DNA of 64,000 nt from Irpex lacteus (lineage: Eukaryota > Basidiomycota > Agaricomycetes > Polyporales > Irpicaceae): NCBI GenBank assembly GCA_001986395.2, contig MQVO02000008.1, positions 868,001 to 932,000 on the forward strand, given 5' to 3'. This document shows, piece after piece, positions 1-9,717 of the stretch. The translations under genes were made by a program, and so were the position numbers. The first letter of the stretch is position 1. The number at the start of each line of letters is the position of its first letter. The notes beneath the pieces were generated by a model. The model was not told the DNA's origin. It searched no databases and worked only from the letters and a program-made list of their open reading frames with translations.

Positions 1-129
1 TGGTATGCTGTAGATCAACATGTATGAATGTGATTTTGAATTGTAGAAATATACAAACACGTTCAGTGATTATTTTACGCAATTTAGAGCATTTTTTGAA
101 TGTCGCATAGTCAAAAACAAGCAAGTTGT

Positions 130-540
130 AAAATGTGACCCAAGGGGGGATTGAACCCACAACCTTCTGAGGCAGCCGGTATAAGTTGCTTGCGCACTTG
201 GGCGCTTTGGTCGGAATTTGACTGAGTTTGAATCTCAAGTCCTCATCCAAAGCCATCCAGTCCATATCTTTTCTTACAGACCATATTAGTTCAGGATTGT
301 ATTATCATATGAAAGACCTTCTCGATAGCTACAATTTGGTGTACTAAACTTGCGAAATGAACAAGATTTGACTTCACAATTCACAAAATACACTTGTTGT
401 TTCACAAGTATTACTGTAGTAACAAGGATAACAAGCAGAACTCCCACGGTTTGGCAACGAAATCTGTCACTTACAAGCACCGTAAATGCAGCGTGTCGAA
501 TTGAGACGATTCTTCTTCGTTACACTCAGAAATTGTAATA
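130..540 (-). repeat. degenerate short repeat, tRNA-like box B and terminal hairpin, copy 1
   Basis: On the minus strand bases near 145-165 read GTGGGTTCAATCCCC, which resembles the T-loop/box B of a tRNA. The plus strand then shares blocks (CCAAAGCCATCCAG; a stretch like ATGAAAGACCTTCTC) with copies at 1250-1690, 3960-4313 and, inverted, 9718-10080. The unit ends near 505-540 with an imperfect hairpin of GATTC and its complement around CTTCGTTACACTCAG. This suggests a tRNA-derived SINE-like family or another small non-autonomous element. No complete tRNA fold is claimed. Confidence 0.45.
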
Positions 541-837
541 TGAACTTTCTTGCTCATGTAAGCACTATTATGATTAGTTTGGAATAAGTGCCCATAAAAC
601 GGCGCTTGTCCCAAGTAATGCATCAGTATGCTTAAATAATGGCTTTAAGATCCTAGATTTTAATGCATTTTTCTGCTATATACTTGTTGTGAGCTCATTT
701 TGAGTCATAAAAATACTAGAAAATCAGAATATAATCCCTGATGTGCTATAAAGTGTATGCCATGTTGATTTACATAATCAAGAGGGCATAGTTTATGTGG
801 AATCTCTCGTTAGTGCAATATTACATAGCTTACTATT
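541..837. other. AT-rich intergenic stretch, no gene seen
   Basis: Only short ORFs without recognisable domains are present, and nothing repeats elsewhere in the window that I could see. Confidence 0.5.
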
Positions 838-1107
838 GTACTTCATCGTGCAGAGCGGATGGTCACATATCACAACCGCTCTATCCTTGCTGCTACAGCC
901 TAGCTGTCACATGTCGCACAGTGACCATCCGCTTGTGACAGCTGAAACAATTATATTTCAATTTTTGGGCGATGTTTTTTTACTCTTGCAGGGCATTTAC
1001 TCTATCCACATCATACCGGTGTCACAAAATCCCCGCGCCATCATCTCATCTGCTATAAAACATTTTGTCACATGTCACATTCCCATCCGCTTTGCGCAAT
1101 GAAGTAC
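838..1107. mobile_element. MITE-like element with 25-bp terminal inverted repeats
   Basis: The left end GTACTTCATCGTGCAGAGCG and the reverse complement of the right end GTACTTCATTGCGCAAAGCG match over about 25 bases with three differences, and both continue with GATGG. TA flanks CTTCAT..ATGAAG on both sides, compatible with a TA target duplication as left by Tc1/mariner-type elements. A second internal inverted pair, GCGGATGGTCAC at about 854 and its complement at about 921, lies inside. There is no credible ORF, so it would be non-autonomous. Confidence 0.6.
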
Positions 1108-1249
1108 TGTATATGTATATTGTGAACTGACAGATGAATGTGTAATGCTGTATCATACAATATATATAAGGTATATATTTATATTAGGCAGTTTTTCTGA
1201 ACATTATTTCACATTCTTTACACATTATTGAGTCAAACACGAGCAAGTC

Positions 1250-1692
1250 GGGAAAATGACACAATGGAGATTCAAACGCACAACCTCCTGAACTGAAACA
1301 TTTCTAGCTCACTTGTGCTCAATGTCAAGCGCTTACCTTTAGAGTTTGTCTGAGCTTGAAACTCAGGTTGTCATCTCATGCCATTCAGCTCATACTTCTT
1401 TCAGTTTTCATCTAAAGTTCATGATCGTTACATGAAATGAAAGCTCTACTGTCTAGCTATCTTTTGATGTATACATTATATATGTTCTTCAAAGCAGGTG
1501 ATACAGGAAAGCTCAAATATATACTCACATTGCTAAAGCGCCCACATACAAGACTTTGTTACTGCAATAAGAAAGGTAAACAGGCAAGATTCCCACAGTT
1601 TTTCAACGAAATCCGTCACTTACAAGCGCCGTAAATGCAGCACATAAGATTGAGACAATTCTACTGTGTTACACTCAGGAATCGTAACTATG
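1250..1692 (-). repeat. degenerate short repeat with tRNA-like box B, copy 2
   Basis: The minus strand near 1260-1290 carries an eroded box-B-like motif preceded by AGGAGGTTGTG, paralleling AGAAGGTTGTG in copy 1. The plus strand contains the family's AAACTCAGGTTGTCATC and CCATTCAGCTCAT blocks and ends at 1650-1690 with GACAATTCTACTGTGTTACA followed by CTCAGGAATCGTAAC, the family's terminal hairpin. It abuts the left end of the large inverted repeat. Confidence 0.45.
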
Positions 1693-3194
1693 AACTTGTG
1701 GTTAGCAAGGCCGGCAAGCGGCAGATCACGATTCCTGAGGCTACTGAGATGTATTACAATATATATAATAAGTTATGATGATCACATGAGTTGTTATTTA
1801 TCAAATAGACAGTTAGTAAAATTATTTTGAAATAATGCACGCTTGATCTAAATAAAACATAATACGTTAACACTAGAAATTAGTCACATCACGAAATCAT
1901 TTTTGTTGCTGTAGAAGATATTTGATTTGACAAAGTAATATCATGAACAGAATAAAGCTCAACTCATTCTTATGTCATGATGTGATACAAAGCAAAGTTC
2001 ACAAATTATTCAATCTGTACAACAGAACTAATATTTTCTCTATACCAGAGAAGATATTGAAATTTTCAGATCATATTCAGAACCCTAGTTAAAATACAAT
2101 CCCAGCAAGGCATGTATTAATTCTGACATTAAAATACATTGATGTCATGTTATGTTATTCAAAAGAAGCAAAATGTAAAAAATAAGTGCTCAAAAAGATT
2201 AAAAAATAAGAGAGTTGCCTTTTTAGGCAATTTAATAATGTCTATTAGTTATAATAATCATCAAAGCAATAGAAAACTATAAATATGGAGGTCTTTCTCA
2301 TTTGCAGCAAGTCAAAGTTTGCTACTCTAGTTACGCAGTTAAGTAACTTTAATCAACACGTTGACACAATTATTATAGTATTTTATTCATCAAAGTTTTT
2401 GAATTTTGAAATTTGAGTAAGCAAACTTTTCTTACTTTTGTTATTGCAGTAAGTAACTTTTCTTACCCCTGTAACGTCTCTCAAAACACTCCAGATATTA
2501 ATGAAAGTGTTCAAACTTCTTACTTTTTGGAAAGATTTTCTTCATATCTTTTGAAATACTCAGCCTATCAAAATTCTGAGTTCAAATTCGGAATCCTGGG
2601 AAAAATCCGGTCCAGATGACATGTATATCCATTTGGCATCAAAATATATTGATGTCATGTGATCCGCATCAAAAACGAGTCAATCGTCAAAATAAGCGCC
2701 CATAAACGTAGCCAACATGCTGTGTTACTCCTTTAGGCAATTTAGTAACACCTATCAAACCTACTCTTGATGTTTTATGAACTGATGCAATTTTTCAAGT
2801 ATCAAACTATCAGTAAGTATAAAGTTTGTTACTGTTGTTACTGAAGTAGGCGAACTTACTTACCGCTTTGTTACCCCTATTCATCTCATATATACTCACA
2901 TTTACACAGTAAACACATCTACTTATCCATCAAGCACTTACCAGTTATGTTATTAAATTTCTCTACTTACCCGTATAGACCCTATACAAAGTATAGTAAG
3001 TAAGTCTTACCCATCCTGACATACTCTAAGGAGCCTCCCAGCACTCATGGTTACGCTACAAAGCCCCCCAACACTCATTTTCAAATACATTTTCATGTAT
3101 TTAAATATTTTATATCATAGGTTATGAATGTGCTGACACATTGCTAATGATGCCATTTTGGAAACCGGCGCTGACCGGTCAGCGCCAGCTTCCA

Positions 3195-3303
3195 AATTCT
3201 CGTGATATCCTCTTAGTAGTTGGGCCGGGCTCTATTTGTGCATGTTTACTATGCTTCAAGTATGGAAATCCAAAGGTCACCGGTTCCAATCCTGTAGGTG
3301 CCA
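3195..3303 (+). pseudogene. tRNA-like remnant with A- and B-box motifs
   Basis: TTAGTAGTTGGG resembles a pol III A box and CCGGTTCCAATCCTGTAGGT resembles the T arm and 3' acceptor strand of a tRNA. The 5' acceptor strand does not pair well and the anticodon arm is not clear, so this is a tRNA pseudogene or the head of a tRNA-derived SINE rather than a working tRNA. A mirror copy lies at about 10690-10800 in the other arm. Confidence 0.4.
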
Positions 3304-3775
3304 CTTTTGCATCCTTCTTTCAAGGCTGAAAGTGCATCAATAAAATTCGGAAAAATCAGAATATATTACGTCATGCCCTCTGATATACTATGATACTCAT
3401 GAGTTACATATACAAAGCCATATATAGGTACAAACCTCGAATTATACACATATTTGGTCGGGAGGAAAAGAGAAAAAAGTCATATCTTGTTTGCTACCAA
3501 ACATATCATTACAATTTCTTTTCCAGCTTATTGGTATACTCTATCAGGCCAGTATATATAGCTCTGATCATTGTAATCAAAGCCTATTACTTATTCTAAA
3601 CTGGTTTGGTCATATTTTCAGTTTCTCTCCGTGTACTTGTATCAAACCATAGTTTAACCAGAATTGTTCTATTGATCTCATCAATTGTTAGCCACCTACA
3701 TACCTGCTGACATGTTTAGAACATTGAGTATATAGCCAGTGGGCCAATTTTGAATTCATATGTCATCCTCGTCTT

Positions 3776-3872
3776 TCAAGGAATCATGTCAGGAATCATG
3801 CCAAGAATCATGCCGGGAATCATGCCAGGAATCATGCCATGCATCATGCCACGCATGACACCATGTCAGATA
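3776..3872 (+). repeat. 12-bp minisatellite (GGAATCATGCCA)n
   Basis: About seven imperfect tandem copies of GGAATCATGCCA with point variants (GGGAATCATG, GCATCATGCC). A shorter inverted version is present at about 10150-10215 in the right arm, so the copy number differs between the arms. Confidence 0.8.
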
Positions 3873-4313
3873 CTATGTCTTATAGTATGGGCTTACTTCA
3901 AATACATGTACAGTGTGTAATACTACATGCTTGAGATGCTTACAAAGTGCCTATAACACTTTGAAGCGGAGTTTGAAATCTCAGGTCGTCATCCAAAGCC
4001 ATCCAGCTCATAACTTCCTCAAATCTCCACCTTTTGATATGAAAGTTGGATCATTTGAAAGGTCTTCTCAAGGGCTATAATCTGATGTAGTTTTTGTACA
4101 GGTTGATAATGTGATGGCCCCTGTAAAAATCGAAATCTGTTTGACATCAAAAAAGCGCCCAACTACAAGCAAATGCTAATGAATTTGTTACCCACTGTAT
4201 TGGCAGAATTAGACGCTGAGGAGCCACTCGCGTTACATGTCGCAGTTGTCCAAAGTGCTAGGTCGCGCTGGAACGATTCTTCTTCGTACCTCAGGAATCG
4301 TGAATGTACTAAT

Positions 4314-5445
4314 GTATTATATTTGCATTTTATCACATTTTTACATCATGTTTTGATGGAAATGCAGGTAAAATGAAAAAGTGATCTGCATGAGATTAGA
4401 ACTTGCAACCTTCTAAAGAAGTACATAATCATGCTTAGCTCAAAATAATCAAGTTGTGGAAGCAAATTGAAACAGCTCAATTTTTGACTAATATCATGTT
4501 AGTAAGCAAAATCTGATCACATAACATAAATATTCATCTTTTCAACTTTTAAAAATATGTTTTCTAACACAGTTTTTGCTCAGGATTCCAAATTCACAGT
4601 CATAATTTGACTAACTATGATATCTCAGAAGATATTTAACAAATATCACATTCACAATTCCTGAGGGACCAAGAAGAATCATTCTAGTGCGAGCTAGCAT
4701 TTTAGACAACTGCGAGATGTAACACGGATCATCCCTCAGTGTCTAATTCTAGATCGCTGTGCTCAATTTTGGTGCAAATTTATACATGGGTTCAAGAGAT
4801 ATCTGAAGATCTTTGCTAGATCTAGCTAGATCTGACATTGATAAGCATTTTGTGCAAGATCTAGCTATCAGTATGACATAATTCTTATAGATCCATGATC
4901 CCAGAAGCTCATAGATCATATCTAAACAAAGTTGTCATTAGCCAATCAGAGACCACCATCAATTTGATGCTTCATCACAACTGTGCAAACAATTACATAA
5001 GCACACTAATAAGCACCCATGATCTATATCTAATTTTGATGCCATCACCTGACCACACTCATATCATGTATGCTGATTGGATCAGTTGTACTTCTACTAG
5101 GACTAGGTAATGGAATTTTTTCAATGTGGCCACTTTTCAAGCTGTTACGCTTTGGACGCTTAATTATTGATGCCATCCATGTAGACTATAAGCACTTCTT
5201 ATCTGGTAGCTAGAAGTCAATGAAATGCATGTGTACAATACTTTGAAAGTGGGCCTACAATGGCTATTAACATGTTTGTAGTCCTAGCATTGCTAGTGTC
5301 TATACAAACTTACAAACTTAGGTTCCCACGCTTAGGGGACAGATCGCGTTGCATCTCACAAGAGCATAATGTGCTGGCGCACGCTAGAACAATTTACTTC
5401 GTTCCTCAGAAATTGTAACCAGCAGTACAGTCCCTTCGAAACATC
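4314..5445. other. central spacer left of the JmjC-like pseudogene
   Basis: AT-rich DNA without a recognisable gene. At 4380-4430 the minus strand has a third tRNA-like box-B copy (AAGTTCTAATCTC after AGAAGGTTGC). At 4655-4745 an inverted, diverged copy of 4205-4313 occurs (ATTCCTGAGG..GAAGAATCATTC). At 5340-5420 a further copy of the same unit end (AACAATTTACTTCGTTCCTC) precedes the broken gene, so the family has inserted or been copied repeatedly here. Confidence 0.5.
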
Positions 5446-5531
5446 GTGCATCGTTTCGTGCGACCGCTGAAGGGACAAAGTCGTCGCGGGAGGCTGTGGG
5501 TTCCTCCTAGAGACAGAAGACATCTGAGGGT

Positions 5532-6551
5532 ATGTCCACTGGCACGACCTCGGCGGTTGAAAGGCCAACTAATTCATGTGGTGCAGAGAAACGCAATTCT
5601 ACCACGCAGAAGTCCACTGCGACAGTGAATTCATCCGGCAAGAAGAGGCAGGATATGTTCCGCAAGGCTAAATCCAAGCCGTCGCAGCCGTTCAAGGTGT
5701 CCTTAGCTACCACAGAGAATCCAATCTCCATTCAATCTTCTGCAAATGTCATTCCAGTGACATACCCTGCTTTCAAGGAAGACGTGCCACGTCCTCAGGA
5801 AGCTGTTCTCCTTGTACAAGAAGTTGCTTCCCTTCCGAAAGGAGGCGCTCTCTCTCTCGAAGAATGTGCTGAGTCTCCCAACACAGGTGCTACTGCTTTC
5901 AACAAGACAAAAAGTCCTGCATTAGAGAAGCTCAGGAGGCTCCTGACTTTATGCAATACTTTGAGAACGATGCACTGAGAATTCAGTCTTGGGTCCTCGC
6001 ATTCTCCAGCGACTTTTACACTGAGGATCATCAAGACACAGCAGGTTACTTCACCTGGGTCCAGTGTCAGACAAGTACCAAGTTATGGTGTTATTTGGAG
6101 CCAAATAATGTGTCTCAAGATGTTAAATCTGCTGCAGAGACCTTCAACAGCATTATCAAAAACGCCGAAGATACAGATACTTTTGGACTCCATTTGCATC
6201 CTGTTTTCCTTATAATTACACCTGGTACGATCCTGTAAGTTATACATTGAGAAATTACCAAGTTATGAACTACTGATTGACGCATATTCTAACAGAATTC
6301 AGCCTGCTGGATGAATACACAGGATATACACGTTGGCCAATAGCATTTTCACTGGTGGCCATTTCTTCATGCTAGATGAGATGCATCTCACCGAGATGAC
6401 TCGAGCGTGTGCTGCTGCGACCGAACAGGTTGCCACTAACACATCACATGCAGGATGTATTCAAACACTTTGTCAAATCGCACTGGCAGTGGTGGGCCAC
6501 ACTACGACGTCAGTTCGTCAGACTATATGTGTGCATATGACAGCGCGTTAA
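5532..6551 (+). pseudogene. JmjC-domain protein, broken
   Basis: A first frame (5532-5978) gives about 148 residues of low-complexity, Ser/Thr/Lys-rich N-terminus. A second frame from about 5948 reads into YFENDALRIQSWVLAF, then EDHQDTAGYFTW, where HQD fits the HxD iron-binding motif of JmjC dioxygenases, then LITPGTIL, and after an intron-like gap IQPAG and NSIFTGGHFFMLDEMHLTEM. This order (HxD, PGT, QPPG-like loop, late His segment, GGHF) matches fungal JmjC-like proteins. Two faults break it: a frame change near 5945 and an in-frame TGA in the loop near 6313. The catalytic activity is therefore probably lost. It lies in the middle of the large inverted repeat and may be its cargo. Confidence 0.6.
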
Positions 6552-7514
6552 CTTACCCTTGGCAACTGTCTGGTCGTTCGGGTCAAGATGAGAAACCTGG
6601 CTGCAAGGCAACATAACAACGACAGGGTAGAGCGGGCACTGCACCTATACCAACAAGGTCAGTTTCTCTCTATCAATAAACATATGTCTGAATTTAACTC
6701 ACTGTTTGATGACAGATGACCATTGGGCTGTAGAGCTTCTCGAGTGGACAGACTGTGACGGGCCATATGAACGCCATCCCACGAGCAACTTAGACATGCA
6801 CACTACTTACGATAGCCCAAATCAATCGGGCATGGGCAAACTAATCATGAGAACGCTGTCCCGTAACGAATTGACATCCTGTCGAGCAGAATATACGCTA
6901 TGCCTACATCAACAAGGTTAGTGTCTATTAATGGACATACGTTTGGGTGCTAACTCATCATTTGCAGCTATGTTGTAGTCTCTTTTCATGTCATGGTGGG
7001 TGGACGCACCACACAAGCAATGGATCGTCGTCTCGCGAGCGATGTCCGAAGTGGACAGTTCACACATACACTACCTACGATAGCCAAAGTCCGCGGGTAA
7101 TGGGTGAAGAAGCCACGCGAGTGACGTAAGCAGTAATGGACTGCATACGATGGCCACAGTCAACCGGGCAAGGGTGAACAGGCCGTAAGAACATTGTGAA
7201 ACGACGTATCAACGCCTTGCCAGCAATGTAGGCAGTAGTGCATTGCATACAATAGCTCTTGTCCAATGTGCAAGAATGAGCGTGAACGGTATGTGCAGCA
7301 ACTCTGAATGTAAGGTCAGCACATTCAGTCCCATGTGTGTAAGCAAGAGATAATTGATTCATTTGTTGCAGCCATTCTTGGCTTGTATGCTCCCGTCGGT
7401 CGATTTTGAGATGATTGAGTTCGCGGTGTGCTGTTCCGCAATAGAACAACGCTCGAGTAGTGTGGGCTCTTGACAACCTGCGTCTCGCGAGCTCTGTGTA
7501 GCTGTTGAGGGGTT
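6552..7514. other. degenerate repeats following the JmjC-like remnant
   Basis: Three or four diverged direct repeats occur with a spacing of roughly 80-300 bp. They share words such as CTACGATAGCC, GCATACGATGGCC, CGGGCATGGG/CGGGTAATGGG and AACAAGGT. Short ORFs run through them, but frames are not conserved between copies and no domain is recognised. They could be decayed coding repeats downstream of the JmjC-like gene. Confidence 0.4.
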
Positions 7515-8108
7515 TTGTGTATGCGCAAGAGGGTCATGTCATTGTTTCATGATGATTTGGCGTTCAGCGAGCAGGCTGTCTTTTACATCACACAGGTAAG
7601 CCACTTCTCATACGCAGAGTCGACTACTCACCTGACATGCCTAATACAGTCATGGGCATCCACCTACCGCCTCGCCTCGCCTGTCGCCCATTGGTGCGCA
7701 CCCAATGGTTTTGCATCCGGCGATGGTATAGGGGATAGATCTAATGCTTTATCAGGTCAGTATTTCTCCCTCTCATCGCAGGATTACAGTGTGCTTATCG
7801 TTTTTGTTGTGTTGTTTTTGTTGTGTTATAATAGCAGCTTGCCTTCCAGTCCTTGGGCCCTTCTGTGTTCCTGCCCAGCCCTCTCGATCATCGTGATGCA
7901 GCGGAAATTCACTCGTCGATCAAGATCTGAGCTTCAGAGCGGTTGTGTTCTCTCAGTCTACGATGTTCCTGGACCTGATATAGATGGTCCTGAGGCAAGC
8001 CTGAGAAGGATATATGACTATGCATTGTACAAAAGTCGCATTTTTACATTATACTCTAGCAAAGTCTCCTTGCTCTGTCCAGTACATACCACACTAGGAC
8101 ATCTGTGA
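7515..8108 (+). CDS. hypothetical ORF, unrecognised
   Basis: An uninterrupted 197-codon frame inside the central part of the inverted repeat. It has one hydrophobic stretch of about 20 residues near codons 90-112 (VLIVFVVLFLLCYN) and no motif I recognise. Composition alternates between low-complexity TTGTTGTG DNA and ordinary sequence, so it may be a chance frame or a fused remnant. No intron pattern or homologous copy in the window supports it. Confidence 0.25.
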   Translation: MCMRKRVMSLFHDDLAFSEQAVFYITQVSHFSYAESTTHLTCLIQSWASTYRLASPVAHWCAPNGFASGDGIGDRSNALSGQYFSLSSQDYSVLIVFVVLFLLCYNSSLPSSPWALLCSCPALSIIVMQRKFTRRSRSELQSGCVLSVYDVPGPDIDGPEASLRRIYDYALYKSRIFTLYSSKVSLLCPVHTTLGHL

Positions 8109-8514
8109 TCGAACTTGCTTGTAGTGTTGGGCCTTGCAAAAGTCCTTGCGACGTATAACAGAATGTGCACCATCTGAAACTATGGTAGCGACACTAGAAC
8201 CTGCGGGCATGATTGGACAATGAAGCTGGTCACTGTGGAAGTACCTGCAAATGGTGCACATAGAGTAGCAAGTCAGAAATTGTATGGACATGATGTGAAG
8301 AGATACTGACCAAGTCATGTTCTCTCTGGTCTCAATATAGAAACCATAACGTACATAGACAAAGTCAAGTTTACAAGTATGACCTGAGTGAGTAGATTTC
8401 GAGAGCTAATAGCATAACGATGTTGTGACATCGTCATCACGATGCGCTGGAACTATATATTTTGTGCAATAATAGATATTTGTCCTGTATGATCCGAGCT
8501 TATGCAGACCGTCA

Positions 8515-9150
8515 TCATGTGACTTGAACTTGTAGTCCTACACAAGGCCAGGGTTCAATAGGCGAATTGACTCCAGTAACAGGTCGGAATCCTTTTGCAT
8601 TGTCACAGAGATAATTAGTACAATATTGGGGCATTGTTGATTTTAGACTTACTCGTGCATGGGCCATTAATGCATTGATGGCCTCTGCAGAGTCGCTGTG
8701 CATATAAGAGTATGAACTGTATCCATTATCGACAGCTCTACCTTGGAGTACCCAAAATCCCACTAGAACCATCTTGCCTATGGCGTAGGATTTGAAGTTC
8801 TTGCCTCGCTTTATAGCTCGATTCTTTGTGACCTTCTGGTGGAAATTCTTCATCTCTCTCAACATTCTTCTTGTGAAAGGATTGTAGAAGACACCACCAA
8901 TCTGACATATATAGTTTAGGCAGCATGACAGTACATATAGCTAAATCAACTCACGTTCTCATTGGTGTCTTTGTCGACAAAAAACAGTCATATCGTGTTC
9001 ACAATGCTTATAGACATCTGGCCATAAGGTGTACCGAACGAAATTCAGCTTCAGATCATCTGGCGACCAGTTTCTTATCTTCAGGTTCTTTCTGCCAGCA
9101 GTGTGCTGCAATTCAACGCATGAGTATCTTCATGTCAACTTGGGGGAGTG
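8515..9150 (-). pseudogene. unidentified minus-strand gene remnant
   Basis: Reading the minus strand, a segment from about 9110 gives NWSPDDLKLNFVRYTLWPDV, followed after a GTGAGT-like donor (about 8953) by IGGVFYNPFTRRMLREMKNF and a basic stretch, then GRAVDNGYSSYSYMHSDS. The frame is broken by stops in the first part. The good amino-acid composition and plausible intron suggest a real decayed gene. I do not recognise the family. Confidence 0.35.
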
Positions 9151-9159
9151 AGGCCATCG

Positions 9160-9717
9160 AGTGGCAAGTAACGATTCCTGAGTATTTTTTGATGAGAACT
9201 GCTTGTACATATGCATTAAAATTTCTATTACCCTCAACACACTATAGTCGATGAATATAACATAAGATAACTCGAGTTGATTTCAATAATATGCATTTTC
9301 AACTGTTAAATACTATACATGTCTATGCGCAAAATGTATTATCATGCTTACCACAGTTTAAGGAAATTCAAAAATGCAAACATGCATTAAGTAAACAAGG
9401 ATAGCCACGCTTCGCTAAGCTCAAGAAAATTGGCAAAGAGAAGCAGTGAGTAGAATAATGAAGAAGTCAATAAAAGAATGAAACTATGTACAAATTAATA
9501 ATATAGAGCAGTTCAACAGAGCACAGCCTGCTAGTGACAATGATCAAATTTTGAGTAAGAGAGAAGAATCACTTGAGTTCTGTGGCAGCACCAGTCACAG
9601 GGTGATACTGATCATATTAACAAGTACAGTGAATAGACAAAGAAGTAACATACAAACAACAGGAGTAGTAGCCACAAACACATGCTAGGTGCAAGATGCA
9701 GATTAAGTGAAGGCCAG
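9160..9717. other. spacer right of the central gene remnants
   Basis: It starts with AACGATTCCTGAG at about 9169, the same terminal motif in inverse orientation to the one at about 5410. The pair therefore brackets the JmjC-like interior at 5.4-9.2 kb. The remainder is AT-rich with no gene seen. Confidence 0.45.

Larger units (their letters stand above)
1694..4313 (+). repeat. left arm of a 2.6-kb inverted repeat
   Basis: Starting at ACTTGTGGTTAGCAAGGCCGG, this stretch is the reverse complement of 9718-12290 over its whole length with scattered substitutions and small indels. Shared landmarks in order are GGCCGGCAAGCGGCAGATCA, an AT-rich block with repeated AGTAAC/GTTACT words, the GCGCTGACCGGTCAGCGCCAG palindrome region, the tRNA-like remnant, the ATCATGCC minisatellite and the GATTCTTCTTCGTACCTCAG hairpin. 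The arms could be long terminal inverted repeats of a large element or an inverted segmental duplication. Confidence 0.85.

Noticed and set aside
3195..3303. Functional tRNA gene
   Set aside because: The acceptor strands do not pair and no credible anticodon arm is visible.
3776..3872. CRISPR-like short direct repeats
   Set aside because: Units are contiguous 12-mers without spacers, and the genome is eukaryotic.
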